Source: an uncultured Prevotellaceae bacterium (GTDB taxonomy: Bacteria > Bacteroidota > Bacteroidia > Bacteroidales > Bacteroidaceae). Taken from it: 64,000 nucleotides of DNA. Below the pieces are notes generated by a model. The model searched no databases and was not told where the DNA came from. It saw nothing but the letters and a program-made list of their open reading frames with translations. The translations under genes and the position numbers were made by a program. Positions 43,901-51,925 of this stretch are shown here, piece after piece (the stretch's first letter is position 1; each line of letters starts with the position of its first letter). The stretch spans positions 124,001 to 188,000 of the forward strand of contig ONLU01000001.1 in NCBI GenBank assembly GCA_900318795.1, in the 5' to 3' direction.

Positions 43901-44229
43901 TTCTTGACAGTACCATAACCGATGACCACAACATCGTCCAGTGTGGTGTTGTCTTCTTCCAGAGTGATGGTCATGTTGCCACTGCCTTTCGCGCTCTGAG
44001 GCTTGTAGCCTACATACGAGAACTTGATGGTAGAGCCTGCGGGAGCGTTGACGCTGAAGTTTCCGTTGATGTCGGTCACCGTTCCCTGGCCGTTGCCATA
44101 GGTCACGCTTACTCCAATCAGAGGTTCGCCAGTCTTGTCCTTGACGGTACCCTTGATTGCATTCTGGGCGAAGCCCGTTAGCCATAGCATACACAGCAGC
44201 ATGGCTAAGAGTAGTCTTCTTGTTTGCAT
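40945..44229 (-). CDS. SusC-like TonB-dependent transporter, pair 1
   Basis: A 1094-residue TonB-dependent outer-membrane transporter. Signal peptide MQTRRLLLAMLLCMLWLTGF, then carboxypeptidase-D-like domain (KGTVKDKTGEPLIGVSVTYGNGQG), TonB-box region (LDDVVVIGYG), plug (LQGKLAGVNVISQDGRPGATISIKVRG, VLKDAASTAIYGARGGNGVILVTTK) and barrel ending TFTVGLNVKF. It takes up oligosaccharides together with the downstream SusD. The promoter has -7 element TACTTTTG (44286-44293) and a perfect 14-bp palindrome upstream (44337-44350). It is the first gene of a SusC-SusD unit that is closed by the 38690 terminator. Confidence 0.96.
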   Translation of the reverse strand: MQTRRLLLAMLLCMLWLTGFAQNAIKGTVKDKTGEPLIGVSVTYGNGQGTVTDINGNFSVNAPAGSTIKFSYVGYKPQSAKGSGNMTITLEEDNTTLDDVVVIGYGTVKKRDLTGAVASVGADALKANPVSNVAEALQGKLAGVNVISQDGRPGATISIKVRGGGSISQSNEPLYVVDGFPVSDLSDIPADQIVSIDVLKDAASTAIYGARGGNGVILVTTKAAADASKLSVSYEGYFQVKWAAKKFDVLNAQDYVKNVWSYANALQINHEGVAKYFGLGSANGNHYAEYANASSHDYTDDLLQTATGWNHNLAIQGGNEKTKYTFSANYVNDKGIKVNSKFQRLSLNLKLRQELAKRLYFDLDARYAQMDVEGMEPRNSSRGSILSSAFEIRPIDNPLGTDDITLLGLGEAWVNAAATPDKINEAIYNDFLRDRLRANFALSWEPIKGLTLRTEMGVGRNWSRSKRYDDGSIPSNNITNNFVKGHKYAQLSRSEGTNWRSVSTINYQVQGLGEDHSLSFLLGNEEIYSKNESTTLYGGGYPMDAAWTMDRVFGLMHNGDAETYPAENKYENKYNTPETTSSWFGRVNYSWKGRYLLTGTLRADGSSKFGPNNRWGYFPAAAAAWRISDEPFMTPANSWLDNLKLRVSYGTSGNDNISSSLWHETWVSSTAVINGKSVKTFAPSGLKENPDLKWETNISRNIGIDFGFFNRINGTLDFYWNTTKDLLMRTEIDSSSGYSYQYQNIGKTSNKGIELALNAAIVRTKDFNLNMNLTYNYNKNKVDELDGGRDIQYGSNWGSSALMPGNDYLIREGEPLGLIRGYTSNGVYTLDDFNFVNGQYVLKEGVPDLASSVITNYYKGPEWDAAIPQGQSAFPGAIKLKDISGPDGTPDGIVNSDDVDIIGRVQPHHTGGFGFSGNYKDFDFSANFTYQLDGKVYNASSMCQYAGGKETGLAKNHRDFIAESYQLYDVVNGELVAATDPTMFAALNAGKSRPVPFYEASVVLSEFVESAAYLRLSNITLGYTLPKAWTRKAYIQSARIYVTGGNLFCLTGYSGLDPDVNVDTAMNSNYPTLGMDYGAYHRARTFTVGLNVKF

Positions 44230-44285
44230 GTTAGTTTGTTTTTAAGTTTGTTTTATAAAAAAGTAGTAGTATGTCCATTTGAATG

Positions 44286-44350
44286 CAAAAGTAATACATT
44301 TTGTTAAAATAGACAAATAAATGCTCCCCTTTTTTTCGTAAACGTTTACG
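44286..44350 (-). promoter_or_regulatory. SusC 1 promoter with perfect palindrome
   Basis: -7 element TACTTTTG (44286-44293, minus strand) and the perfect palindrome CGTAAACGTTTACG (44337-44350), 43 bp apart, the same distance as at SusC 2. LacI-type operators share this kind of central CG palindrome, but position upstream of the promoter suggests activation. Confidence 0.72.
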
Positions 44351-44503
44351 TCTTGTCGAAGAATGACAGAGAGGTAATCAGTCAAGTCCATAGAAACAGC
44401 AGGCAATTCCTCTTTTAAGTTTGTCTTTTTTGGGCAAATCTTACACTTTCTTTGTAAGTTGCTTACTATCAGATAGCTGGGCTTAGTGTAGGTGAATTGG
44501 AAT

Positions 44504-44618
44504 CTTACACTACCTTACACTATCTTACACCAATGTAAAACAATTGTTTTACTTGTCAGGAAGTAGTGTTTGTGCTGTAATAAAGGTATCTTATTGATAG
44601 TAAAACAAGTTGTTTTAC
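44504..44618. repeat. CTTACAC triplet and paired GTAAAACAA palindromes
   Basis: Three CTTACAC units at exact 10-bp steps (44504, 44514, 44524) are followed by a perfect 18-bp palindrome GTAAAACAATTGTTTTAC (44535-44552) and a second copy with one central extra base, GTAAAACAAGTTGTTTTAC (44600-44618). This fills the middle of the 534-bp gap 44230-44763. No ORF is convincing here. Confidence 0.8.
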
Positions 44619-44681
44619 CGTTAGGGAGTTTATCTTATTAATGCCTGTTGCATACGGATAATGGCAAAAGGCTATGTGCTC

Positions 44682-44719
44682 AGGCATAAAGAAACGGACT
44701 CCATGTCGGAATCCGTTTC
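44682..44719 (-). terminator. Terminator after pectin methylesterase gene
   Basis: A 12-bp stem with one mismatch (GAAACGGACTCC 44691-44702 with GGAATCCGTTTC 44708-44719, loop ATGTC) lies 44 bp past the stop. On the minus strand it is followed by a short, imperfect T-rich run. Confidence 0.65.
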
Positions 44720-44763
44720 CTTTCTTATTGAGTGAGTTCTTCTCTCACTTCATCACGACCGCC

Positions 44764-47700
44764 TTATTTAATAACCACCTTTTTACCATTGATGATGTAG
44801 ACACCCTTCGTGGCCTTGTCGACACGTACACCCTGCAGGTTGTAGATGGCCTCATTGTTGATGACAGGCTGAGCCTGCTCAATGGTCTCAATGCCGTCAG
44901 TCTCTGTGGCAGGAGCAGAAGCCTCGCTCAGACCACCCATCTCGTTAGCGGCACGAACGGTATAGTCTGCTGCGTTGGCAGCGCGGCGTGGAGCAGAAGC
45001 GGAACCTGAGAGTGTCGTTACGTCAACCTGAGTGTCGGTGGTGAAGCCGATTACATTACCATTCAGGCAGACGGCATACAGCAAAGCGTAGTTGCTGCCG
45101 TCCCAGAACAGGATATTGCCATTCTTGTTGAACTTCACATTCTGAGGAGCAGGAGCCTGCTCGGTCATCAATGTGGGCTGCCAGTCACCAAACATCTTCG
45201 ACATGTCGCTGTACTGGGCTGCCTCTTCTGCAGTCAGAACAGGATTGTTTGCGTGACCGTCACCAAAGGTGGTCTTACGACCAGAGAGATCAATCTGCGA
45301 ACCCGTTGAGGTCATAGAGTTGTACTCTGCAAAGCGTGCTGGCCAGCCACCGCTCATCTCGTTCCAGCCAATAGCAGAAGGCACAACGTTCATCTTGGTG
45401 TCAATCCAGACTGCAACAGGAGTACCGTTGCCCCAAGGACGACCGAGGGTGTAGTTGCCGTCAACACCATCACCGTCACCGTTGATGACGCAATCCTTCA
45501 AGACCCAACCTATCTTGGCAGGCTTAGAGGGAACAGCACAGTAGCCACCGGCAATCTGGCGGAATTCAACTTCCTTGAAGTAGATATCACCCTTGCCGCA
45601 AATGTAGTCCGTACGTCCGCGGAGGACACCACCGTCGAAGAAGTAGAGACCGTTGTCGTTGTTAGAGGTCCAAGTGTCCTGATAGCCGTGCAGGCATACG
45701 TTCTTATAGATGTTCTTCGTACCCTTGTCTTGGATGGCGATGTCGCGGCCGCGTGCATCTTCCATGCCGGTCGACACGGTCAGGTCCTGCCAGTAGAGGC
45801 CAGAAGCAGAACTGCTAATCTGGAAGACATCGCTGTTGCCAATACCATCGTACTTGCTGGTAGTTCCAAACTGTCCGGCAAAGGTTGCATCGGCAGGAAT
45901 AGCATTGGTGATGATGGTTGCGTCACGGTCCTCACCGATGAACGAGATGTTCTTGCCTGTGATGAAAGTGATGCACTCAGGCACCTGAAAATCGTTGCAG
46001 GTCTTCATCGTGCTGCTGAGAGGAATCGTGTAAGTACCCTTCTTGATGAAGATGCGGAAGCGGGTGTTCTGGTCAGCACGGGTATTGGCTGTCTTGATGG
46101 CAGCGAGCAGTTCGTCTACATTAGAGACTGTGACGTCGTATGGAGACTTTTCAACGGTAGGACGACTCATGGTGGTGAACGTCAGCGTGATAGCCTCGGT
46201 AATGAAGTTGTCGGTCAGGTCACCGATGCTGTTAGCTGGCAGGGTGAAGGTGTACTCGGTTGCATAGTCCAGACCCTTGTACTCGAAGGTGGCAACCTTG
46301 CCGCTGATGCTTGGAGTGAGTGCCATGTCGCCCAAAGTAGCCTTAGCCTCCTCAGCAACCTTGATGCGCTCGTTGAAAGTGAGCACAATCTTACCGCTGG
46401 CCGATGCTCCGGTAGACTTGTCTTCGGGTACGCTTGATACGAGCTTGGGAGCCACACCGTCGTTGACGAGTTTCGGCGTGCCGGTGATGAAGAACATGGC
46501 CAGCGTGTTACCGTCATTCTTCGATGCAGAACCGTCAACGTTTGAGGTCTTGTCTGCAATCATGCGGATATAGAGCTCGGTCTGGTTGTTGCAAGCCTCA
46601 GGCATTTTCTCGCTGAATGAAGCCGCATTCTTGGCTCCTTCCATCGTGATGCTGCCAAAGTTGGTCCAGTCTGTACCGTTCAGTGAGTATTCGACATTGT
46701 ACTTCTGGTATGCATTGTAGTTGTAGAGCATCTGGAACTGTACGTTGATGTCGGTAAAAGCCTCTGCATTAATCTTGGTCTGCCAGTGCCAGTTACCCAC
46801 GTCGCCGTTCTCAGCGCCGGTGCGCCAGTTGACAGCTGCACCCTTGAAACTCTCATAACCGCCACCGCTTACAGTAGATTTGTCTAGCCAGCCTTGGGTC
46901 TCGCCCGTCTCTGTGTTGACCAGATTCAGAGCGTCAGCATCGTTGTCTTGAGCAGCGAAATCAGCCTTGCGTCCATTGCCGCCAGCCTTGTAGAAGTCCC
47001 AACCGGCAATGATGTCGGCCTGGCTGTAAGAAGCGGTGATGTCCTGGTTTGCGTCCATGGTGACGGTTTTCTCGCTGTTGGTTGTGCCGTCGTTCCAGTT
47101 GGTGAAGGTAACAAGACCCTCGTACTGGTTAGCGGTCAGGACAACCTTCTGGCCTGCCTCGTACATATTCTTACCGTCAACCACGGTTGGAGCGGGTGAA
47201 ACGGTAACCATATAGTCATTGGTACCATCGATATTCAGGTTCAGCGCATAGGTCTCAACCTTCTTGAAGTTGGCTGTCAAGGTCTCGTCCTTGGCAATAT
47301 CGAAAGTGAATGTGTTCTCTTTTGAAACTTCATTGCCTTCTGCATCAGTCCAATTCACGAAATCGTAGCCGAATTTCTCTGTGGCAGTCAACTTAATAGT
47401 CGAGCCGGCATCGTACACATCGCTTGCAGGATAGATATTGACGCTGCCTCCCTCTTCTGGGCTTGCAACAGCAGCTAACTTAAACTGCTCAATATCTTTG
47501 ACCGTGCCATCGAATGTGCCTGTGATGATGACATTACCGATAGCGATATTCTTGTTATTGGCAGTCTTTGATATATAGAAACGGAACGTGAACTCGTTAG
47601 CCGCTTCTGCCGTAATGTCAATACTGTGGCCCAAGCTGGCCGTAGCACTATTGGCTCCATTGTTGCGTAGTGTCGTGGCAGCGTCTACTTCCGTGATAGT

Positions 47701-49275
47701 AGATTCCACTCCGTCCAGCGTATAGCTCCATGAATAGGTTGCTCCATCGGTTCCAACTTTTACTGCATTATAGCTAACATTGGTGGGCTTAAATTTGAGA
47801 CCTGCCTTTGCTTTGACTCGATAGGCTATCATAACACCTTCCACATTACCAGCATTAGATGTGTTGGGAGTATACTTCACCATATCGGTATCGAAAAATT
47901 TGGTAGCCTCAACTTTCAGCTCGTTACCTGTGCTTACGCCAGCAGCCGAGATAGCATTAGCCACTTCTGCAGATGCAGTACCAGCAGCCTCATTGCCAAT
48001 AGGCCAAGTGATGGTGCCCTTCACATTCTCAAACTTCTCACCACCTGCGCTCTGCACCACGGGCAGAACAACCTGGATGTAGCGGTAGTAAGAGCCGTCG
48101 TTGCCAATGACTATGTCAACAGTCTCTGCATTGCCGGCAATCTCGTAGCTGATGCTCTTACCGCTGGTGTAGTCGCTCTGGCTGTCAATGGTGGTAGAAG
48201 TCTTGCCGCTAGCTCCTAACTCACTATAAGCCTCAATGCTGATAGTGGCTCCCTTGCAAGAAGGAATAGTCCACTTGGTTCCGGCGTTCAGCTGTGCCCA
48301 GTCGTTCCAGTTGCCATTGGCAAACTTGCCGCCATTGTTGGTGTCGAAGTCGGCCTTCACGTCAATGGTCTTGCCGTTGACAACGGCTTGGGTAACCCAG
48401 ATGCCTGTTTGGTTCTGATAGCCAACAGTGGGAGCGCCTTCATCGCGGCGGAAGGTCCATTTCAGTGTTACAGCCTCTGTACGGTCTGCCAGACTAACCT
48501 CGTTGGCGGTGAAGACCGGAGCCAGTTCAACGTCCTTCTCAGGAACGGTGTACTCTGCGCCTGGAACTACGGTGTTCGTGCCGTCAGTCCATCCCGTCAG
48601 TGTCTTACCTTCCACGTACATGGTAAAGTTCTTAGGTAGCGTAATCTTCTTGCCCACCTCTTCCTTGATGGAAGCAGGTGCCACGCCTGTGGCATCGCCC
48701 AGTGCAAACGAAACGGTGGCATCGCTCTTCAGCTCAGCAGGGTCTACGGCCTCCACAGCAAAGTAGGGGGTATAGCTGCCGCCGCTGATAGTCAGCGTAG
48801 TGGCCATACCTTTATAGACTGTAGAGGCAATGTTGGCCTCCTTGTTCTGATGGTAGCAGGCGCCTGTGTTGGTGTTGAAAGTACCAACAGTAGCTCCTGT
48901 TGCATCCTTGATAGTGACGTCGCCACCCCAAGCACAAGTGCCCATAGAAACCTTCACAGGACCTTCCACTTTGACGGTGGCAGAGAAGTTGCCCAATCCG
49001 TGCTCGTTGCTGTGAAACTTGCCTGTAACAACGGCATTGGCCGTAGCATCATCGGACGCCACACGGGTAAAAGTACCGTCGTTGTTCATCTTCAGCCCGT
49101 AAGTGCCACTTTCACCATTAGCAAAGAAACTTCCATTGGTGAAGTCGGCCTTGATGTCGCGGAAACCTGCGGTAGACTCGTTGCCTCCGGACTCCTCAGT
49201 CGCTCTCCATGAAGCAGTGGCAAAAGCCACACACCCCAAGAATGCAACCATTAATAGAGATAATTTTTTCTTCAT
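44764..49275 (-). CDS. Large multidomain pectin methylesterase (CE8)
   Basis: A 1503-residue secreted enzyme. After a signal peptide (ends ATASW) come an N-terminal beta domain (about 25-175), an InlB-type repeat (ITLPKNFTMYVEGKTLTGW), further beta modules, two 'bacterial repeat' units (about 595-750, FVNWTDAEGN and FTNWNDGTTN), a beta-sandwich (about 750-930), a Big_5 Ig-like domain (about 935-1035), the CE8 domain (about 1040-1345) and an FN3-like segment. CE8 marks are GYQDTW (near 1197), GRTDYICGKG with the nucleophile Asp (near 1220) and LGRPWG (near 1276). CE8 removes methyl esters from homogalacturonan. The tail YNLQGVRVDKATKGVYIING plus GKKVVIK is a sorting-like signal. It has its own promoter with the PUL palindrome. 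Confidence 0.92.
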   Translation of the reverse strand: MKKKLSLLMVAFLGCVAFATASWRATEESGGNESTAGFRDIKADFTNGSFFANGESGTYGLKMNNDGTFTRVASDDATANAVVTGKFHSNEHGLGNFSATVKVEGPVKVSMGTCAWGGDVTIKDATGATVGTFNTNTGACYHQNKEANIASTVYKGMATTLTISGGSYTPYFAVEAVDPAELKSDATVSFALGDATGVAPASIKEEVGKKITLPKNFTMYVEGKTLTGWTDGTNTVVPGAEYTVPEKDVELAPVFTANEVSLADRTEAVTLKWTFRRDEGAPTVGYQNQTGIWVTQAVVNGKTIDVKADFDTNNGGKFANGNWNDWAQLNAGTKWTIPSCKGATISIEAYSELGASGKTSTTIDSQSDYTSGKSISYEIAGNAETVDIVIGNDGSYYRYIQVVLPVVQSAGGEKFENVKGTITWPIGNEAAGTASAEVANAISAAGVSTGNELKVEATKFFDTDMVKYTPNTSNAGNVEGVMIAYRVKAKAGLKFKPTNVSYNAVKVGTDGATYSWSYTLDGVESTITEVDAATTLRNNGANSATASLGHSIDITAEAANEFTFRFYISKTANNKNIAIGNVIITGTFDGTVKDIEQFKLAAVASPEEGGSVNIYPASDVYDAGSTIKLTATEKFGYDFVNWTDAEGNEVSKENTFTFDIAKDETLTANFKKVETYALNLNIDGTNDYMVTVSPAPTVVDGKNMYEAGQKVVLTANQYEGLVTFTNWNDGTTNSEKTVTMDANQDITASYSQADIIAGWDFYKAGGNGRKADFAAQDNDADALNLVNTETGETQGWLDKSTVSGGGYESFKGAAVNWRTGAENGDVGNWHWQTKINAEAFTDINVQFQMLYNYNAYQKYNVEYSLNGTDWTNFGSITMEGAKNAASFSEKMPEACNNQTELYIRMIADKTSNVDGSASKNDGNTLAMFFITGTPKLVNDGVAPKLVSSVPEDKSTGASASGKIVLTFNERIKVAEEAKATLGDMALTPSISGKVATFEYKGLDYATEYTFTLPANSIGDLTDNFITEAITLTFTTMSRPTVEKSPYDVTVSNVDELLAAIKTANTRADQNTRFRIFIKKGTYTIPLSSTMKTCNDFQVPECITFITGKNISFIGEDRDATIITNAIPADATFAGQFGTTSKYDGIGNSDVFQISSSASGLYWQDLTVSTGMEDARGRDIAIQDKGTKNIYKNVCLHGYQDTWTSNNDNGLYFFDGGVLRGRTDYICGKGDIYFKEVEFRQIAGGYCAVPSKPAKIGWVLKDCVINGDGDGVDGNYTLGRPWGNGTPVAVWIDTKMNVVPSAIGWNEMSGGWPARFAEYNSMTSTGSQIDLSGRKTTFGDGHANNPVLTAEEAAQYSDMSKMFGDWQPTLMTEQAPAPQNVKFNKNGNILFWDGSNYALLYAVCLNGNVIGFTTDTQVDVTTLSGSASAPRRAANAADYTVRAANEMGGLSEASAPATETDGIETIEQAQPVINNEAIYNLQGVRVDKATKGVYIINGKKVVIK

Positions 49276-49331
49276 AAATTAATGTTTTTAGTTTATAATT
49301 GTTTATTTGTTAGCAAAGTAGATTAGTTCGG

Positions 49332-49408
49332 CAAAGATACGAATTTTAATTGATAATTGACAATTGATAATTGATAATTTTCTCTTAAAAGTCACGAAAT
49401 CGTTTACG
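49332..49408 (-). promoter_or_regulatory. Pectin esterase promoter: -7 element, heptad repeats and palindrome
   Basis: -7 element TATCTTTG (49332-49339, minus strand), four GATAATT-type heptads (49352-49379) over the -33 region, and a palindrome CGAAATCGTTTACG (49395-49408, 12 of 14 bases as at SusC 1). Palindrome to -7 distance is 55 bp, about one turn longer than at the SusC genes. Confidence 0.6.
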
Positions 49409-49450
49409 TTGCAGAGAGGGTACAGCAAACTTTTCCGAAAGGAGCGGGCA

Positions 49451-49485
49451 TGAAATAAAAAATCCCGCTGTTGTGAAGCGGGATT
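49451..49485 (-). terminator. Terminator after ribH
   Basis: A 9-bp stem AATCCCGCT/AGCGGGATT (49461-49469 and 49477-49485) with a 7-nt loop lies 8 bp past the ribH stop and is followed on the minus strand by TTTTTTATTTC. Confidence 0.9.
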
Positions 49486-49492
49486 CTTATGT

Positions 49493-49963
49493 TTAGAACT
49501 TAGCCATCTTGATGGCAACTACGGCACACTCGTCACCTTTGTTGCCTAAGCGACCGCCGGAACGGTCTTGGGCTTGTTGTAAATTTTCTGTGGTCAGCAG
49601 ACCGTAGACAACGGGTATGCTGCTGGTGGCGTTCAGACGGGCAATGCCGGCGGTAACGCCTTGGCAGATGTAGTCGAAGTGGGGTGTCTCGCCACGAATG
49701 ACACTACCCAGGATGATGACTGCATCGTAGCCGTCGTTCAGCGTCATCTGGTGGGCACCGTAGATGAGCTCGAAGGAGCCTGGAACGGTCTTTACATGGA
49801 TGTTCTCAGGCAATGCGCCATGACGCTCGAGGGTAGAAACACAGCCGTTGAGCAGCGCCCCGGTAATCTCGGGATTCCACTCGGCGACAACGATACCGAA
49901 TATCATGTTGGAGGCGTCAGGGACTTTCTCCAGATTGTATTCAGAGAGGTTCTTGGTAGCCAT
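49493..49963 (-). CDS. ribH: 6,7-dimethyl-8-ribityllumazine synthase
   Basis: A 156-residue lumazine synthase, the penultimate riboflavin enzyme, condensing 3,4-dihydroxybutanone phosphate with the ribitylamino-uracil. Visible family blocks: [13 protein letters not shown] near the N-terminus, [14 protein letters not shown] (substrate loop), [19 protein letters not shown] with the phosphate-binding GxVIRGxTxHF motif and catalytic His, and [20 protein letters not shown] near the end. Such proteins assemble into pentamers or 60-mers in the cytoplasm. It lies 24 bp after the TPR protein gene on the same strand, so both share the promoter at 50677-50684. A strong terminator follows. Confidence 0.97.
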   Translation of the reverse strand: MATKNLSEYNLEKVPDASNMIFGIVVAEWNPEITGALLNGCVSTLERHGALPENIHVKTVPGSFELIYGAHQMTLNDGYDAVIILGSVIRGETPHFDYICQGVTAGIARLNATSSIPVVYGLLTTENLQQAQDRSGGRLGNKGDECAVVAIKMAKF

Positions 49964-49987
49964 TAACTATCAATCGGGAATTGTCAA

Positions 49988-50638
49988 TTATTTACAGCGC
50001 TCGATGTAAGCGTCAATGGTCTGGTACTGCATGGAGTTGAAGTACTTCTCCTTCACTTCCTGATACAGCTTCAGGGCCTCGTCCTTCTTGCCCTGGCTCT
50101 CCAGAATCTCACCAGCCTGGATAAGGAAGGTAGGTGACAGCGAGTTGTTGTCAGCCATGCTGGCAGCCTTCTTCAGGTGCTCTACTGCCTTGTCCAACTG
50201 GTTCAGGTTGGCATAGGCGTTACCCAGCGCACCCTCAGCAGCGGGAGTAATCATCTGATCGTTCTTTCCGCTGAAGTTCTCCAAGGCGTTGACAGCTTCC
50301 TGCCACTTGCCGAGGTTGGCCTGGCAGAGACCGATGTAGAGCTGGGCCAGATTGCCTGCGTCGGTAGAGCTGTAGTCGCTGGCTACCTTCTGGAAACCGG
50401 CCAGAGCCTTGTCGAACTGCTCCTGCTGGAAGAGCTCCTGACTCTTGGCGAGCTCGGTGCTTGCTTCCTGCTGGCGGGGCTGGAAGTAATAGGTGTTCAG
50501 AAGAATTGCACATACCACCACCGCAATGATAGCAACCACCGCAATGATGATGGCTTTCTTGTTCTTCTCGAAGAAAGCCTCGGTCTTGTTGACCTGCTGC
50601 TCTTGAGCGGCAGCCTGCTGTTCAATTTTGTTTGCCAT
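49988..50638 (-). CDS. TPR-repeat inner-membrane protein (YfgM-like)
   Basis: A 216-residue protein with a short cytoplasmic N-terminus, one membrane helix (AIIIAVVAIIAVVVCAILLNTYYF, about 30-53) and a periplasmic helical repeat domain. Repeats look like TPRs: ELFQQEQFDKALAGFQKVASDY, AQLYIGLCQANLGKWQEAVNALENF, GALGNAYANLNQLDKAVEHLKKAA, LIQAGEILESQGKKDEALKLYQEVKEKY. Overall architecture resembles E. coli YfgM, a chaperone-linked protein at the Sec translocon; this is by shape only. It heads a two-gene unit with ribH, an association common in Bacteroidales as I recall. Promoter TACCTTTG at 50677-50684. Confidence 0.85.
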   Translation of the reverse strand: MANKIEQQAAAQEQQVNKTEAFFEKNKKAIIIAVVAIIAVVVCAILLNTYYFQPRQQEASTELAKSQELFQQEQFDKALAGFQKVASDYSSTDAGNLAQLYIGLCQANLGKWQEAVNALENFSGKNDQMITPAAEGALGNAYANLNQLDKAVEHLKKAASMADNNSLSPTFLIQAGEILESQGKKDEALKLYQEVKEKYFNSMQYQTIDAYIERCK

Positions 50639-50676
50639 TTTATCTTTTGTTTTTACGTTTGCGCATAAATCGGGTG

Positions 50677-50754
50677 CAAAGGTACGAATTTTAATTGATA
50701 ATTAATAATTGATAATTGATAATTTTTTGTTTTTAATGATTTTTCGTATCTTTG
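50677..50754. promoter_or_regulatory. Divergent promoter region of TPR-ribH and recF with heptad repeats
   Basis: Minus-strand -7 element TACCTTTG (50677-50684) and plus-strand -7 element TATCTTTG (50747-50754) flank four 7-bp units (GATAATT, AATAATT, GATAATT, GATAATT; 50697-50724). The recF ATG lies only 8 bp after its -7 element. The first 50 bp nearly duplicate the pectin esterase promoter at 49331-49382. Confidence 0.65.
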
Positions 50755-50762
50755 CACTCGAA

Positions 50763-51899
50763 ATGATACTCAGGAAGCTGTCTATACTGAACTATAAGAA
50801 CATTCGTGAGGCACAGTTGGAACTATCGCCTAAGATGAATTGTTTCATCGGACCTAACGGGGTAGGGAAGACCAATGTGCTGGATGCGGTGTACTATTTG
50901 TCGTTCTGCCGTTCGGCCTCGAACCCCATTGATTCACAGGTGATACGCCACGAGGAACCTTTCTGTATGCTGGAGGGACTGTACTCGGAGGATGCAGAAC
51001 AGTCAGCATGCTCGGAAGTCATCTCCGTCGGTATGAAGCGCGGGCAGAAGAAGCATTTCAAGCGCAATAAGAAAGAGTATCGCCGGCTGTCAGAACACAT
51101 TGGACTGATACCGCTTGTGGTTGTGTCACCCTCGGACACATTGCTCATCGAGGGAGGCAGCGAGGAGCGCAGACGGCTGATGGATGTCGTCATCTCGCAG
51201 TACGACCGCTCTTACATAGACCACTTGGTACGCTATAACAATGCGCTGGCCCAGCGCAACACCCTGCTGAAGATAGACCATGCTGCGGAGGAATCCTCCG
51301 CAGAGCCTTACGATCCGGCGCTGATGCAGATTTGGGAGGAGCAGATGGCTGAGGAGGGTGAACAGCTGTATGAGCGTCGCAAAACATTTGTGGAAGAGTT
51401 GACGCCCGTATTCCAGCGCTATTACGAGCAGATTTCGCAACATCGCGAACAGGTGGGACTACGTTATGTGTCTCATTGCCAGCGCGGTCCGCTGCTGGAC
51501 GTCATCCAGCGTGACCGCTTTAAAGACAGGGCTGTAGGCTACTCGCTGCACGGGGTGCATCGTGACGACCTTGAGTTCTCGCTGGACGGTTACCAGATGA
51601 AACGTGAGGGCTCGCAGGGGCAGAACAAGACGTATGTCATTGCCCTGAAACTGGCACAGTTTGAGTTCTTGAAACGGACGGCCTCTCAAACCACGCCGCT
51701 GCTGTTGCTGGACGACATTTTCGACAAACTGGATGCCAACCGCGTGGAGCAGATTGTGCGTCTGGTGTCAGGTGACAATTTCGGGCAGATTTTCATTACC
51801 GATACCAATCGTGACCATCTTGACCAGATACTGAGTACTTCAGCCCTGGACTATAAGATTTTTCACGTTGACTCAGGGGAGATATATTGCAAATCGTAA
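50763..51899 (+). CDS. recF: DNA replication and repair protein RecF
   Basis: A 378-residue SMC-like ATPase that loads RecA at gapped DNA. I start at 50763 (MILRKLSILNYKNIREAQLEL), 18 codons inside the longest frame, because this matches the family start and the -7 element lies just ahead. Walker A is GPNGVGKTNVL (about 30-40), the signature motif is in the KREGSQGQNKTYVIALKLA region, and Walker B with the following D-loop is LLLLDDIFDKLDANR. The central coiled arm is short as in RecF. The next gene overlaps or nearly touches the 3' end, an arrangement (recF-DUF721) widely seen. Confidence 0.96.
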   Translation: MILRKLSILNYKNIREAQLELSPKMNCFIGPNGVGKTNVLDAVYYLSFCRSASNPIDSQVIRHEEPFCMLEGLYSEDAEQSACSEVISVGMKRGQKKHFKRNKKEYRRLSEHIGLIPLVVVSPSDTLLIEGGSEERRRLMDVVISQYDRSYIDHLVRYNNALAQRNTLLKIDHAAEESSAEPYDPALMQIWEEQMAEEGEQLYERRKTFVEELTPVFQRYYEQISQHREQVGLRYVSHCQRGPLLDVIQRDRFKDRAVGYSLHGVHRDDLEFSLDGYQMKREGSQGQNKTYVIALKLAQFEFLKRTASQTTPLLLLDDIFDKLDANRVEQIVRLVSGDNFGQIFITDTNRDHLDQILSTSALDYKIFHVDSGEIYCKS

Positions 51900-51925
51900 A
51901 TGGTTCAATCGTAAAGGATAATAAG

